Assembly (NCBI GenBank): GCA_045114455.1
Contig: JBGUKN010000033.1
Span: 1-64,000, forward strand
From: UBA1732 sp045114455
GTDB lineage: Bacteria; Verrucomicrobiota; Lentisphaeria; Victivallales; UBA1829
Reading direction: 5' to 3'
Length of the DNA stretch: 64,000 nucleotides
Part shown: positions 53,096 to 61,669 of the stretch, one piece after another
Numbering within the stretch: the first letter of the stretch is position 1
How the letters are laid out: each line of letters starts with the position of its first letter
Made by a program: the position numbers and the translations under genes
Notes under the pieces: model-generated
Told to the model about the DNA's origin: nothing
Seen by the model: only the letters and a program-made list of their open reading frames with translations
The model's database searches: none

Positions 53096-53977
53096 ATGGA
53101 AATGGAATTCACAATGATGAGATCGAAACTTGCCGGTTCGCTTTTCCTATCATGCATTTTCATCCTGGTCCTGCTGACGGCTGGATGCCGTGTTTCGGAG
53201 CAGGAAGGGGATGCGCTTCAGGCGGTTCTGACGCGGGGCGTCCTGCGCGTCGGCACGACCGGGGACTATTGCCCGATGTCGTACCGGAATCCCGAAACGA
53301 ACGCTTACGAGGGGTTCGACGCTGCGCTGGCGGAAGACCTGGCGGCCAGCCTCGGCGTCGGGATCGAATATATCCCGACCACGTGGCCGACGCTGATGCG
53401 GGACACGCTCGACCGCAAATTCGACCTCGCGCTCTGCGGTATCACCATTACTCCGGCCAGAAAACAGCAGGCGCTGATGTCAGACGGCTATCTGGGAAAC
53501 GGCAAGACCATCCTCTGCCGTTCGGAGGACGCGGGGAAATATACCTCCCTCGCCGCCGTCAACCGCCCCGGCGTGCGCGTCATGGAGAACCCCGGCGGCC
53601 TCAACGAGCAGTTCGCCAGGGCGAATCTCCCCGACGCCGTGCTGACGATCCATCCGGTCAACGAGGAAATCCCCGCCCTGATCGCCGCCGGAAAGGCCGA
53701 TGTGATGATCACCGAGATCATGGAGGCGGCGTTTTATGCCGGAAAGGATGCCCGGCTGGCTGCGCCGCTGCTGGACCGGCCGTTCACCCGCGGACAGCTC
53801 GGCGCGCTGCTGCCCCCCGGAAACGAGGCTCTGCTGCGGTATGTCAACGACTTCATTGAGGAAGAACGCCGGAGCGGACGCCTGAACGAATTGGGCGTCC
53901 TGTATCTGCACCTCGGCATTCCGGAAAAACAGTCCCCGCGGAAGGCTCCGCTTCCAGCCATGGATCCGGCGGCATGA
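53096..53977 (+). CDS. PheC-like cyclohexadienyl dehydratase / solute-binding lipoprotein
   Basis: A 293-residue periplasmic-binding-fold protein. A lipoprotein signal ends LVLLTAGC, with Cys 31 as lipidation site. The body is nearest to periplasmic cyclohexadienyl dehydratase (PheC): GVLRVGTTGDYCPMSYRNPE, YEGFDAALAEDLAASLG, TWPTLMRDTLDRKFDLALCG, RPGVRVMENPGGLNEQFARA and GKADVMITEIMEAAFY. PheC turns prephenate into phenylpyruvate, or arogenate into Phe, outside the cytoplasm; close relatives are transport receptors. It stands divergent from the DAHPS-PDT gene, which supports an aromatic role. AGAGGA lies before this ATG. Confidence 0.75.
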   Translation: MEMEFTMMRSKLAGSLFLSCIFILVLLTAGCRVSEQEGDALQAVLTRGVLRVGTTGDYCPMSYRNPETNAYEGFDAALAEDLAASLGVGIEYIPTTWPTLMRDTLDRKFDLALCGITITPARKQQALMSDGYLGNGKTILCRSEDAGKYTSLAAVNRPGVRVMENPGGLNEQFARANLPDAVLTIHPVNEEIPALIAAGKADVMITEIMEAAFYAGKDARLAAPLLDRPFTRGQLGALLPPGNEALLRYVNDFIEEERRSGRLNELGVLYLHLGIPEKQSPRKAPLPAMDPAA

Positions 53978-54108
53978 CCCCCCTTTCAATGGGATGCCCG
54001 GGAGCAGCGGAGTCATTCTGCCTGCTTTCATGATTGGCCGTCATGGTGTCCATTTTTCGTTTTTCATGGGGAATTTGCGACTTTTTTCGGACTTTTTTCC
54101 TTTTGAAT

Positions 54109-54136
54109 TTGACTTCCCGCGAAACGATGCTATATT
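54109..54136 (+). promoter_or_regulatory. Promoter of tRNA-Ala
   Basis: TTGACT (54109-54114), 16-bp spacer, TATATT (54131-54136) followed by AAT, ending 19 bp before the tRNA. Confidence 0.75.
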
Positions 54137-54155
54137 AATTGAACACACTTGATTC

Positions 54156-54232
54156 GGGGTATTAGCTCAGTTGGCTAGAGCGCCTCGCTGGCAGCGAGGA
54201 GGTCATGAGTTCGAGTCTCATATACTCCACCA
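54156..54232 (+). tRNA. tRNA-Ala (anticodon GGC), CCA encoded
   Basis: Full cloverleaf: acceptor GGGGTAT / ATACTCC (one G-T pair), D arm GCTC...GAGC, anticodon arm CCTCG-CTGGCAG-CGAGG (anticodon GGC), T arm ATGAG-TTCGAGT-CTCAT, discriminator A and CCA. Confidence 0.97.
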
Positions 54233-54243
54233 CCGAATTCTCC

Positions 54244-54270
54244 AGCGTCCGAGCTCAGGACGCTTTTTTT
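54244..54270 (+). terminator. Rho-independent terminator of tRNA-Ala
   Basis: Stem AGCGTCC / GGACGCT with loop GAGCTCA, then seven T, 11 bp after the tRNA. Confidence 0.9.
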
Positions 54271-54735
54271 CGCCCATTTCACATACAGCCTAAACCCGCT
54301 GTTTTCAAGGGGTTTGCGAAGAAAAGAGAGGATTTTCTTTGAAGCGAATGGTCTCCCCCCTTCCCCCCTGTAGCCCCCCTGTAATCGGCCCAAAACGCCC
54401 CTCACTTTCTCCGTTTTCTCTGTTTTTTGGCGGTCTGAGGAGGACCCGGTCCTCCCCCGCGCTGATATGCGTAGCCTTTCGCATAAACACACTAAAAATA
54501 TGACTCATACGACACTCACTCGAGACGGTCATGGAGAAAACAAGCTCAAAAAAATAGCGCATGTGCATACGAGACGCGAGACAAAGTCCTCCATTTTTGG
54601 AGGTCATGGGTTTTGAGTGAATAATGCAACCTTATGCTTTTCAGCGCATAATTCACCTGACCTCCTGTGAGGTGATGTGAGTTCACTGAGAAAACGGAGA
54701 AAGGGGTTATGCCCCCTGCGAAAAGCTGTCTGACC
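54271..54735. other. Gene-free stretch after tRNA-Ala with several inverted repeats
   Basis: No credible gene on either strand. Inverted repeats are visible: GGAGGAC-CCG-GTCCTCC (54439-54455), TCACCT/AGGTGA (54653-54675) and a short GGGG/CCCC hairpin near 54703. Codon-like structure is absent and homopolymer C runs occur around 54353-54378. It could hold a small RNA or be decayed insertion sequence; I cannot tell which. Confidence 0.4.
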
Positions 54736-54769
54736 TCAAAAAAATCAAAACATAGGACCTTCGGAGTCC
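54736..54769 (-). terminator. Terminator region after the LRR gene
   Basis: Minus strand: hairpin GGACTCCGAAGGTCC followed by a T-rich run (TTTTGATTTTTTTG). The same 14-base core recurs at 56731-56744. Confidence 0.6.
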
Positions 54770-54938
54770 GATATGCCTACCGCTTTTTCCTTGAACTCGG
54801 GTCTTGCGTTTTTTTTGTGGAGAAACGGTTTGGACGACGAAGAGAGATGGTGAAAAAGGAAGAGAGAAACTTATCTTCAGTCCGAACGCTGATGGTTTCT
54901 CTGCCGCGGCATCATGATGTCATGACGGGGCGTGCCGG

Positions 54939-56597
54939 TCACTCCAGGAAGCGATACTGTGAACGCGCATTGGGGTTCACGGCGTTCAGGCGCTCCACGG
55001 TTTCCTGATCCAGCGATTTGCAATTGAAAAAGGCGCCATCTTCGATGGATTCCAGACTGTCCGGGAATGTAATGTGTTTCAGATTGGAACACCCCCTGAA
55101 CGTGTCGGAACGGATTTCTTCCACACTCGGGGGGATCGTGAGCTCGGTCAAGCCGGAGCAGTTCGCAAATGCCCCGTCGCCGATGGACGTGACGATCGGC
55201 GGAATTGCGAGCGTGCCTGTCAGCCCCGTGCAGCCGGAAAAGGCGCCATATTCGATTGTCTGCAGAGAGTCCGGCAATTCCAGGTGCTTCAGACCGGTGC
55301 ACCCCGAAAACGCCGCCATGCCGATCTCCTCAAGACCATCCGGCAGACGGATCTCCGTGATGCCGTCGCAACACCAAAAGGCCTGGTCCCGGATGATCTT
55401 CACATCCGGGGCGACAACGTACGGCCCCTCCGGCGGCGACACGCAGGAAATGAGTTCGGAACCGTCCTTCGAATAAAGGATTCCGTCCTCGAAGCGGAAG
55501 AAGGGGTGATCGTCCGGCACGGTGAGGTCGCAGCGGGTCCCGCTGAACGTATTGCCGGAGATGTGTTGAAGCCGTTTGCCGATCGTGAGCGGCGGCAGGC
55601 TGCGGCAGCCGTAGAACGCACGACTTCCTATGCCTGTCACGCTGTCCGGGATGTTGATTTCGGACAGGCTGGCGCAATTCAGGAAGGCTTCCATGCCGAT
55701 CGTTTCGATTCCATCCGGGAGCGTGACTTTTTTCAAGCTGGTGCAGTCGGCGAACGTGTACGGCGAGACCTTTGGCGACGGAATGATCGAACCCGCGAAC
55801 CTCCGGCGTTGTTTTTCCTCCTCGGTCAGATGCTGCGCCATCCCCGCCGGGAGCCGGATTTCCTCAAGTGCTCCGCAACTATGGAAGGCTCCCTGATCGA
55901 TCCACTCCACGGACTCGGGAATGTCAATGGTCCGCAGCGCGGTACAGCCGCTGAAAGCATCGTATCCGATTACTTCCACCCCATCCGGAATCACGACCTC
56001 GCACAGTCCGGTGCAGTCTTCGAACATGCAGTCGCCGATCCTCTTCACGCTCCCCGGGATCACGACTTTACGCAAACTGCGACATTCCAGAAACACGTTG
56101 TCGCCCAACTGTTCCACGGAGCCGGGAATATTGATATCCGTCAGCTTGCCGCACCTCATGAACGCGGCGTCGCCGATCTTCTTCACGCTGCTCGGGATGG
56201 AGACACTGCGGAGGTTGTCGCGGATATCGCTGTCGGTAAACGATCTAAAGGCGATTTCCTCCGCGCCCTCAGGGATGATGCAGTGCCGGTAGTCCAGGTA
56301 CGGGATAAGCCAGTCCCAATGCCATTTCCTGATCAGGGCCGAATCGTAAATGTAGTCCCCAAGAATCGAGCGAGGAGGGGGGATGGACGGCGTGTTGACG
56401 AACTTGGTCCCCGCCGGGATCCGGCAAACATACATGTGCTGCGTGAACGCGTGAAACAGCGCGATGGGCAGGACCACCAACAGGAAGACCAGAATGAACG
56501 GCCTGATCCTGTCGGCGAGCGATTCGCGCGGCATGTCGTCTTTCGCCGGAGCCCCGGCAAGCTCGGTTTGAGTTTTATTCGGATAGGACATAGGCAT
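54939..56597 (-). CDS. Membrane-anchored BspA-type leucine-rich repeat protein
   Basis: A 552-residue protein. A cytosolic start is followed by one membrane helix (FILVFLLVVLPIALFHAFTQ, about residues 33-52), then around fourteen LRR_5 (BspA-type) repeats in two blocks. Repeat examples are SVSIPSSVKKIGDAAFMRCG, TINIPGSV-like NINIPGSVEQLGDNVFLECR and EIRLPDGLEEIGMAAFSGCT. Such repeats form a solenoid used for surface binding to host or partner cells in BspA-family proteins. The lack of a signal peptidase site suggests type II anchoring in the inner membrane. ATG 56597 chosen; 56591 is equally possible. Confidence 0.85.
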   Translation of the reverse strand: MPMSYPNKTQTELAGAPAKDDMPRESLADRIRPFILVFLLVVLPIALFHAFTQHMYVCRIPAGTKFVNTPSIPPPRSILGDYIYDSALIRKWHWDWLIPYLDYRHCIIPEGAEEIAFRSFTDSDIRDNLRSVSIPSSVKKIGDAAFMRCGKLTDINIPGSVEQLGDNVFLECRSLRKVVIPGSVKRIGDCMFEDCTGLCEVVIPDGVEVIGYDAFSGCTALRTIDIPESVEWIDQGAFHSCGALEEIRLPAGMAQHLTEEEKQRRRFAGSIIPSPKVSPYTFADCTSLKKVTLPDGIETIGMEAFLNCASLSEINIPDSVTGIGSRAFYGCRSLPPLTIGKRLQHISGNTFSGTRCDLTVPDDHPFFRFEDGILYSKDGSELISCVSPPEGPYVVAPDVKIIRDQAFWCCDGITEIRLPDGLEEIGMAAFSGCTGLKHLELPDSLQTIEYGAFSGCTGLTGTLAIPPIVTSIGDGAFANCSGLTELTIPPSVEEIRSDTFRGCSNLKHITFPDSLESIEDGAFFNCKSLDQETVERLNAVNPNARSQYRFLE

Positions 56598-56674
56598 GAG
56601 GATCGTTCTTTCATGCTTGGGGTGGGTGGTTCTTGCATGACCGGGAAGAATCCTGAATTCCGGTTCAATTCCAT

Positions 56675-56703
56675 ACAATAGCATGAAAACACGGAAAAAT
56701 CAA
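56675..56703 (-). promoter_or_regulatory. Promoter of the LRR gene
   Basis: Minus strand: TTGATT (56703-56698), 17-bp spacer, TATTGT (56680-56675). Confidence 0.55.
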
Positions 56704-56712
56704 GCGAAAGAA

Positions 56713-56742
56713 ACATCAAAAAACGCAGGCCCTTCGGAGTCC
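56713..56742 (-). terminator. Terminator of the DjlA-like gene
   Basis: Minus strand: hairpin GGACTCCGAAGGGCC followed by CGTTTTTTG, 11 bp after the stop codon. Nearly identical to the hairpin at 54755-54769. Confidence 0.65.
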
Positions 56743-56752
56743 GAAATCCTAC

Positions 56753-57574
56753 TCACGAATGGATTCCGCGCGACTTGCAAATCGCCTCGTATGCGTTGTT
56801 GATTTTCTGCATCTGCACTTTTGCATGTTCGATGACGGAGGCAGACAGGCCTTTTGCCGCAACCTTATCCGGATGAAATTCCTTCGCTTTGGCCCGCCAG
56901 CAGCGTTTGAGTTCCTCGTTTGACGCATCTTTCGTGCAGCCGAGCGTTGCATAGCACTGGTCCAGCGTCATGCCGTCCGCCATGACGTCATCAGCGAAGC
57001 GGCTCCGCCCGCCTGCATTGTCTGAATCACGTCCGGACGAGGACGCGTTTTCTGCGTTTCCGGAAAATTCGGACGAACTACCAGCAAAGAAATGCTGCAG
57101 GAAACCAGGCAGATTCAACTCTGATTCCGCGATTGTCAGCAGAATGCGTTCATCCTGCGTGAGTGAATGATCCACGATGGCTAGCGCGCAGAGGACTTCC
57201 AGCAGAGAACGGCGGGCATCCATGTTTTTAATTCGTGCCGCGATCCTACGGATTGCCATGGTGAAGTCGTGCACAGTCTGTGTTTTCCCGGCGTTGAATG
57301 CCTGTTTCATGCCGGACTTGCTGTCTTGCGGGATGTCCAGCTCTTTAATTAAATTGGACACCAGTTCAGCTTCGTCCTGCGTCACGCGACCATCGCATTT
57401 TGCGAGCTGCCCCAAACAGCGAAAGATATCGCAATACGTCTCCAGCGGTCGTTTATCCTGATCTGTGTCGGAATTGCCGATTGATGCGCCAATCCATGCA
57501 CCGATTGCGGCACCCCACCAGCCGCCGAACATTCCTCCGAGAATGCCGCCGATGATACCTCCACCTATGCCCAT
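56753..57574 (-). CDS. TerB-J-domain co-chaperone, DjlA-like
   Basis: A 273-residue protein in three parts. Residues 1-36 are Gly-rich and hydrophobic (GGGIIGGILGGMFGGWWGAA), a GxxxG membrane segment. Residues about 45-155 are a TerB-like helical domain (FRCLGQLAKCDGRVTQDEAE, ALAIVDHSLTQDERILLTIA). Residues about 205-270 are a J-domain with its HPD (KEFHPDKVAAKGLS), so it should stimulate DnaK. The arrangement is that of DjlA, a membrane-anchored DnaK co-chaperone. A -10-like TATATT stands at 57620-57625 without a good -35. Confidence 0.9.
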   Translation of the reverse strand: MGIGGGIIGGILGGMFGGWWGAAIGAWIGASIGNSDTDQDKRPLETYCDIFRCLGQLAKCDGRVTQDEAELVSNLIKELDIPQDSKSGMKQAFNAGKTQTVHDFTMAIRRIAARIKNMDARRSLLEVLCALAIVDHSLTQDERILLTIAESELNLPGFLQHFFAGSSSEFSGNAENASSSGRDSDNAGGRSRFADDVMADGMTLDQCYATLGCTKDASNEELKRCWRAKAKEFHPDKVAAKGLSASVIEHAKVQMQKINNAYEAICKSRGIHS

Positions 57575-57815
57575 GATCTTCTACCTCCAATTCCGTTCAA
57601 AAAAAAGTGAAACATTCCTAATATAACCCTAACATTGCTAAAAAAGTTCGCTCAACTGAACGGTTCCTGACGAACTCGTTCCGGCAGGACATTTGAAATC
57701 AGCTCAAAAAATGGTGTTTCTCCATTTCGGGGGGACGTTTCCCTTGACAGACAAACGGGAAACAATTCCCCGTGAAGCCTCCCTTTTCTTCACGGAATGA
57801 TTTTTCTTTCTGAAT

Positions 57816-58973
57816 TTACTTCAGACCTTTCCCTGAGGTCAGGATTTCAAGCATGGTCTTGTCGGATACTTGTTTTGAATAGGGATTCCAGAATCCAAAC
57901 CCTGAATCGTAATTCCATGTAGTCCAGCCGATGTCAAACTCATCGAACACGGATATCATATCGCGGTACCAATTATAAGCGGGCTCACGCGGAGACGAGG
58001 AAATCACACCCCATTCACCGCAGAAGAGGGGCAGACCGAGTTTCTTTGCCACCGTTACCGCCTGAAGAATCTGTTCTCTCAGCACACTGCGATCCCAGTT
58101 CGTTGTAAAAGATCGGAATGTTTCTTTTTGCGCTTCGGGCAGTTTGTCGAAATCAGCCAGTGCAATCACAATACCGGGATACTGAATCGGACCGTAATAC
58201 TTGCCCACCGGGTTCCAGCTTGCACGGTAATGCGTTACTGCCATCGGCTTATAATAATGGAAGCTGAGCAGAATATTTTTGTCTCCCTTCGGAATCTTCA
58301 GGTCTTTGAATGTATCCACATCCTGCCACATATTGGACCCGATCACCAGTACGCGTTCGGGTTCCAGCTGACGCAAAGTCTTATGTACTTTCGCGATGAG
58401 ATCGTTCCATTGTTCCGGATCATCCGCGACCGGTTCATTCAGAAATTCGTATGCCACCCAGTCTGTCGAGAATCCTTTCAGCGCCGCGGAAAGCTCTCTC
58501 CACAGATTCAGAAGTTGTTCCTGTGATTTTTCTTCTGTGAAAAGTGTATTCGTATTGTTGCCTTCGATGGATGCATTGAAATAAAAACTGCGGATGATAT
58601 GCAAATCCACGATAACGCGCAGCTCATGCTTGAGTGCGAGCTTGATGGACGCATCCAGCAGTTCCCATGCATCCGTCAGTTTGTTCCCGTTGTTGTCCCA
58701 GAATTGTTCTTCATCAATCGGGATTCTGACATGGTCAAATCCAAATTCTTTCAAGCGGATGAAGTCATCTTCCTTTACTCTGGCTGCACGTGCAGCCCCT
58801 CGCACGGGAGTTTGTGAAAACCAGTGGCTGAGGTTTGTTCCTCGCTTGACTTTGAAGTCGGAAACTCGCACTCTGCTTCCACTGTCTACGGAACTGCATC
58901 CTGCCAGAATGAACAGCGCGAATACAGCGAGTCCCCTCAAAAAACATTTCCAATGCTTCATTGCTTCTTTCAT
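57816..58973 (-). CDS. GH5-family endoglucanase-like lipoprotein
   Basis: A 385-residue lipoprotein (signal VFALFILAGCSS, lipidation at Cys 25 or so) with a GH5 barrel. The catalytic pair is visible: acid/base in WVAYEFLNEPVADDP and nucleophile in PLFCGEWGVISS. Also present are RGTNLSHWF, HVRIPIDEEQFW and LLSFHYYKPM, typical of GH5 cellulases or mannanases. It would cut beta-glucans or mannans at the cell surface or in the periplasm. GC content is visibly lower than in flanking genes, as in the following region to 61.6 kb, hinting at later acquisition. AAAGG before the ATG. Confidence 0.9.
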   Translation of the reverse strand: MKEAMKHWKCFLRGLAVFALFILAGCSSVDSGSRVRVSDFKVKRGTNLSHWFSQTPVRGAARAARVKEDDFIRLKEFGFDHVRIPIDEEQFWDNNGNKLTDAWELLDASIKLALKHELRVIVDLHIIRSFYFNASIEGNNTNTLFTEEKSQEQLLNLWRELSAALKGFSTDWVAYEFLNEPVADDPEQWNDLIAKVHKTLRQLEPERVLVIGSNMWQDVDTFKDLKIPKGDKNILLSFHYYKPMAVTHYRASWNPVGKYYGPIQYPGIVIALADFDKLPEAQKETFRSFTTNWDRSVLREQILQAVTVAKKLGLPLFCGEWGVISSSPREPAYNWYRDMISVFDEFDIGWTTWNYDSGFGFWNPYSKQVSDKTMLEILTSGKGLK

Positions 58974-59061
58974 ATCAGGCCTTTCTTTGAATGTTGAATA
59001 CGGAGGGAGTTTTGCGGATTATTCTGAATGATATGAACAAATCCTTTTGTTTTGTATAGGC

Positions 59062-59090
59062 AATATACACCATCCTGAATCGCTTTTCAA
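59062..59090 (-). promoter_or_regulatory. Promoter of the GH5 gene
   Basis: Minus strand: TTGAAA (59090-59085), 17-bp spacer, TATATT (59067-59062). Confidence 0.65.
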
Positions 59091-59168
59091 ATGATTTTTT
59101 ATGATATTTACCGAAAAGAAATCAGTCATTTTATTGGATGGCGTTTTTTATGAAAATCGTTTCTCCTG

Positions 59169-59340
59169 TCAAGGCTTGACTTCCCACACGCCATTGCGTT
59201 TCCCGTTTTTGCGTTCAAGCAGGCCGAGATCACTGGCTGAGGCGGAAGGCACTCCCGGCATCGGCGTGGTGAAGCTCCATGCCGTCGTGCCGAAGTTCCT
59301 TGATGCAATCTCGAAATGGGAGAAAAGCGAGGTCTTTTAG
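59169..59340 (-). pseudogene. Possible C-terminal remnant of a winged-helix protein
   Basis: The minus strand carries a 56-residue frame after a stop at about 59341 and ending TGA at 59169-59171. It closes with SASDLGLLERKNGKRNGVWE, which resembles the C-terminal winged-helix tail of AlbA_2/Fic-type regulatory proteins (LG.IER....NG.W.V). No start codon or upstream domain remains. Low-confidence reading. Confidence 0.3.
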
Positions 59341-59405
59341 GGAAGGCAAAAAGAAGGTAGCTGTATTGTGACCACATGTTTCCCTGCAATTCCGGCATTT
59401 CCCGC

Positions 59406-59434
59406 TTGTTTTTTTGCCTGGGATGTGGTATAAT
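59406..59434 (+). promoter_or_regulatory. Orphan promoter-like sequence facing the solute-binding gene
   Basis: TTGTTT (59406-59411), 17-bp spacer, TATAAT (59429-59434). No rightward gene follows; it would transcribe antisense to the 3' end of the gene at 59500. Confidence 0.35.
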
Positions 59435-59499
59435 AAACTGTGTACCTTATCCCTCCATCAGCAACCCCGTGAAAGGGCTGCAAGTATGTCGAACATGAA

Positions 59500-60990
59500 T
59501 CAGATGTTGTCCAGGCCGATCGTCTGGTAGATGGAGGTGTATTTGCGGAAAAGCGCCTGAAGATCGCCGTTCCGGCGTTTTGCGTCGATGACCGTGTCAG
59601 CGGCGGTCTTCGCCTCGGTATTGCCCTGACGGAACGCGAATCCGTATTCCTCCGGGCGAATGACGACCTGCATCAACTTGACCTGGCCTTTGTGTTTATC
59701 CATGGCTAACTCAATTTCGCTCTCATCGTCGACGTAGGCGTCGATCTCGTTGTTGAGCAGGCCCCTGATGCCTTCCTCGGCATTATCGTAGTGGACCGTC
59801 TTTTTCGCATGAAGCTTGTTGACGGCATATTCCTCGTTCGTCGTGCCCTTCTCGGCCCCGATGACCTTGCCTTCCAGATCGGCTGTCCTGCTGAGTTTGG
59901 ATCTTTCCTTCACAAGGATTTTCCGGGTGGTTTTTTCATAGGAATTGGAGAAAAGGATCATCGTGGAGCGTTCCGGCGTGATGGAGATGCCTGACGTTCC
60001 CATGTCGGCGGCACCGTTCATCACGAGGGGCAGAATTTCGGAGAAAGGCACGATCCTGAACTGAACCGGACGTTTGAGTTCCTCGGCGATCGCTTCCGCC
60101 ATTTCGATATCCACACCGGCCAGGCGGTTCCGGTTCATGAACGCAAACGGTGCGAACGAAGGATCGAGGCAGACGACAAACGGCTTGACTCCATTTTCGT
60201 CTATCATCGCACCGTAGCCGGGATGCGTCCAGAGTTCCTCCATATGCTTTTCGCGGCTTTTGTGAAGCTGGCCGGAAGTCTTGAACTTTTCGATCACGGC
60301 ATTGGCGGATTCCGCGAGTCCGGGATTTCCCTTGTTGAAAATAAAACCGTACTGCACTTCGCATAATGGTTCCGGGTTGATTCTGAAATCATCCCCGGTT
60401 CTCCGGACCAGGATCTCGGCTATAAGGTGATCCATGACGGCGGCATCGGCCCTGTGGTCGGAGAGCGAGGCATTGACGTCCTCCTGCGTCAGATAGGGCA
60501 GGACGACTCTCGGTTTGATGACATCGCGCAGATATTCCAAGTCGGTGGTCCCCTCCTGTGCGGCGACACTGACCTCCTTCAACGCGGCTTCGTCCGTGAT
60601 GTCGGATTCTTTCGGTACGACGGCGACTTGCGTGGAGATGTCGTAGACGGTCGAAAAAAGAACACGTTTAGCTCGTTCCGGGGTGATCGTGATCGCGGAG
60701 ATGCCGATGTCGGCCTCGCCTGAGGAAACGAGCGTGAAAACATTCTGGAACGGAACAATCTTGTACTGAACCGGACGCCCCAGGGCTTTTCCGATCTCCT
60801 CCACCAGGTCAACATCGATGCCGGCAACCGGTGGATCCACGTTCGTGTTGAGGTAGTAACAGTATGGCGAGGAGGTTGCTTCGCAGGCGACGATCAAGGG
60901 CTTGTCCTTGTCGCTTTTGGAACAGGACATCATGAGGGTGGAAGTGATACCGACAAACAGAACAGCAAGAAGATAGAAAAGTTTTTTCAT
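59500..60990 (-). CDS. Lipoprotein with two tandem amino-acid-type solute-binding domains
   Basis: A 496-residue lipoprotein (signal VGITSTLMMSC, lipidation near residue 23). Two family 3 binding domains follow in series, each about 230 residues. The first has AGIDVDLVEEIGKALGRPVQ and GISAITITPERAKRVLFSTV; the second repeats these as AGVDIEMAEAIAEELKRPVQ and GTSGISITPERSTMILFSNS. This looks like an internal gene duplication. Such domains bind amino acids or related acids for ABC import or act as sensors; no permease or ATPase gene is adjacent. GAGGT precedes this ATG; the open frame upstream includes the promoter, so it is not used. Confidence 0.88.
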   Translation of the reverse strand: MKKLFYLLAVLFVGITSTLMMSCSKSDKDKPLIVACEATSSPYCYYLNTNVDPPVAGIDVDLVEEIGKALGRPVQYKIVPFQNVFTLVSSGEADIGISAITITPERAKRVLFSTVYDISTQVAVVPKESDITDEAALKEVSVAAQEGTTDLEYLRDVIKPRVVLPYLTQEDVNASLSDHRADAAVMDHLIAEILVRRTGDDFRINPEPLCEVQYGFIFNKGNPGLAESANAVIEKFKTSGQLHKSREKHMEELWTHPGYGAMIDENGVKPFVVCLDPSFAPFAFMNRNRLAGVDIEMAEAIAEELKRPVQFRIVPFSEILPLVMNGAADMGTSGISITPERSTMILFSNSYEKTTRKILVKERSKLSRTADLEGKVIGAEKGTTNEEYAVNKLHAKKTVHYDNAEEGIRGLLNNEIDAYVDDESEIELAMDKHKGQVKLMQVVIRPEEYGFAFRQGNTEAKTAADTVIDAKRRNGDLQALFRKYTSIYQTIGLDNI

Positions 60991-61567
60991 GGTGACCTCG
61001 TATTGACAGGACACAAAACAGAAATCAATATAAGATACACTCTGTTCGGCAGAATTGCAAGCAAAAAACTGCATAACACCTTCTGTTTCTTTTAAGCTTG
61101 AATGATTCATATTCGACAATCTTTGGTTTCGACAGGAACTGATCAGGCAATCCATCCCAGGCAAGCACATAACGCTTGTATGCTGATCTGAAACCGTCAG
61201 GACATTTTGATGAATCAATACTCCATTTTCGTCCAACAATCGTCATAATGCCGGGTTGATTCTTTGTTTGGACACACTATAATCAACCATACTGCCTTCC
61301 ATTTCCTTGTACATGCTCAAATGACAGAAAAATCAATGACTTGTATGCGCAATGTATGAAGTACTGAAAAAGCGCAACCTTGGATAACGAAAAATGCTTT
61401 TCCGCGCGACAGCATAAATCAGTCGCAAATCCCTTATTAATGATCCGTCCTGCTCCGGAATTTGAGAAAAGGGTTCTCAATATGATGGATGCCGGAGCTT
61501 GCTGGTCAACACCTCCGGCTCTGCAGGCATTCCCGCCATTTCGCGGGAGAAAACCACCGCTCGGGAT
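60991..61567. other. AT-rich gap upstream of the solute-binding gene
   Basis: Holds the promoter at 61032-61060. Short frames on the minus strand at 61025-61246 and 61283-61480 lack codon pattern and ribosome-binding sites and overlap the promoter or nothing; one (GLPDQFLSKPKIVEYESFKL) may be a gene remnant. Nothing else recognised. Confidence 0.4.
61032..61060 (-). promoter_or_regulatory. Promoter of the tandem solute-binding gene
   Basis: Minus strand: TTGCAA (61060-61055), 17-bp spacer, TATCTT (61037-61032). Confidence 0.55.
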
Positions 61568-61596
61568 TTGTTTTTTCGGCGACTTGATGCTATATT
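61568..61596 (+). promoter_or_regulatory. Promoter of the methyltransferase operon
   Basis: TTGTTT (61568-61573), 17-bp spacer, TATATT (61591-61596) followed by ATT. The leader holds a hairpin with a GCCG (61616-61619) / CGGC (61645-61648) closing stem. Confidence 0.6.
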
Positions 61597-61669
61597 ATTT
61601 GTGACAGAATAAGATGCCGCCGGGTGCGTGAATGCCCTGACAGTCGGCTAAAAATGGGAGAACAACACA

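Noticed and set aside
54156..54270. tRNA-Ala as attachment site of the Mu-like cassette
   Set aside because: The cassette lies 14 kb away, no integrase is present, and no repeat of the tRNA 3' end was seen near it.
54175..54492. Leftward frame ending GVYETRTHDLLAASEAL
   Set aside because: The end is the reverse translation of tRNA-Ala, a well-known false protein call; the rest has no coding signal.
59101..59340. 79-codon rightward frame
   Set aside because: No ribosome-binding site or family resemblance; the opposite strand gives the more protein-like remnant.
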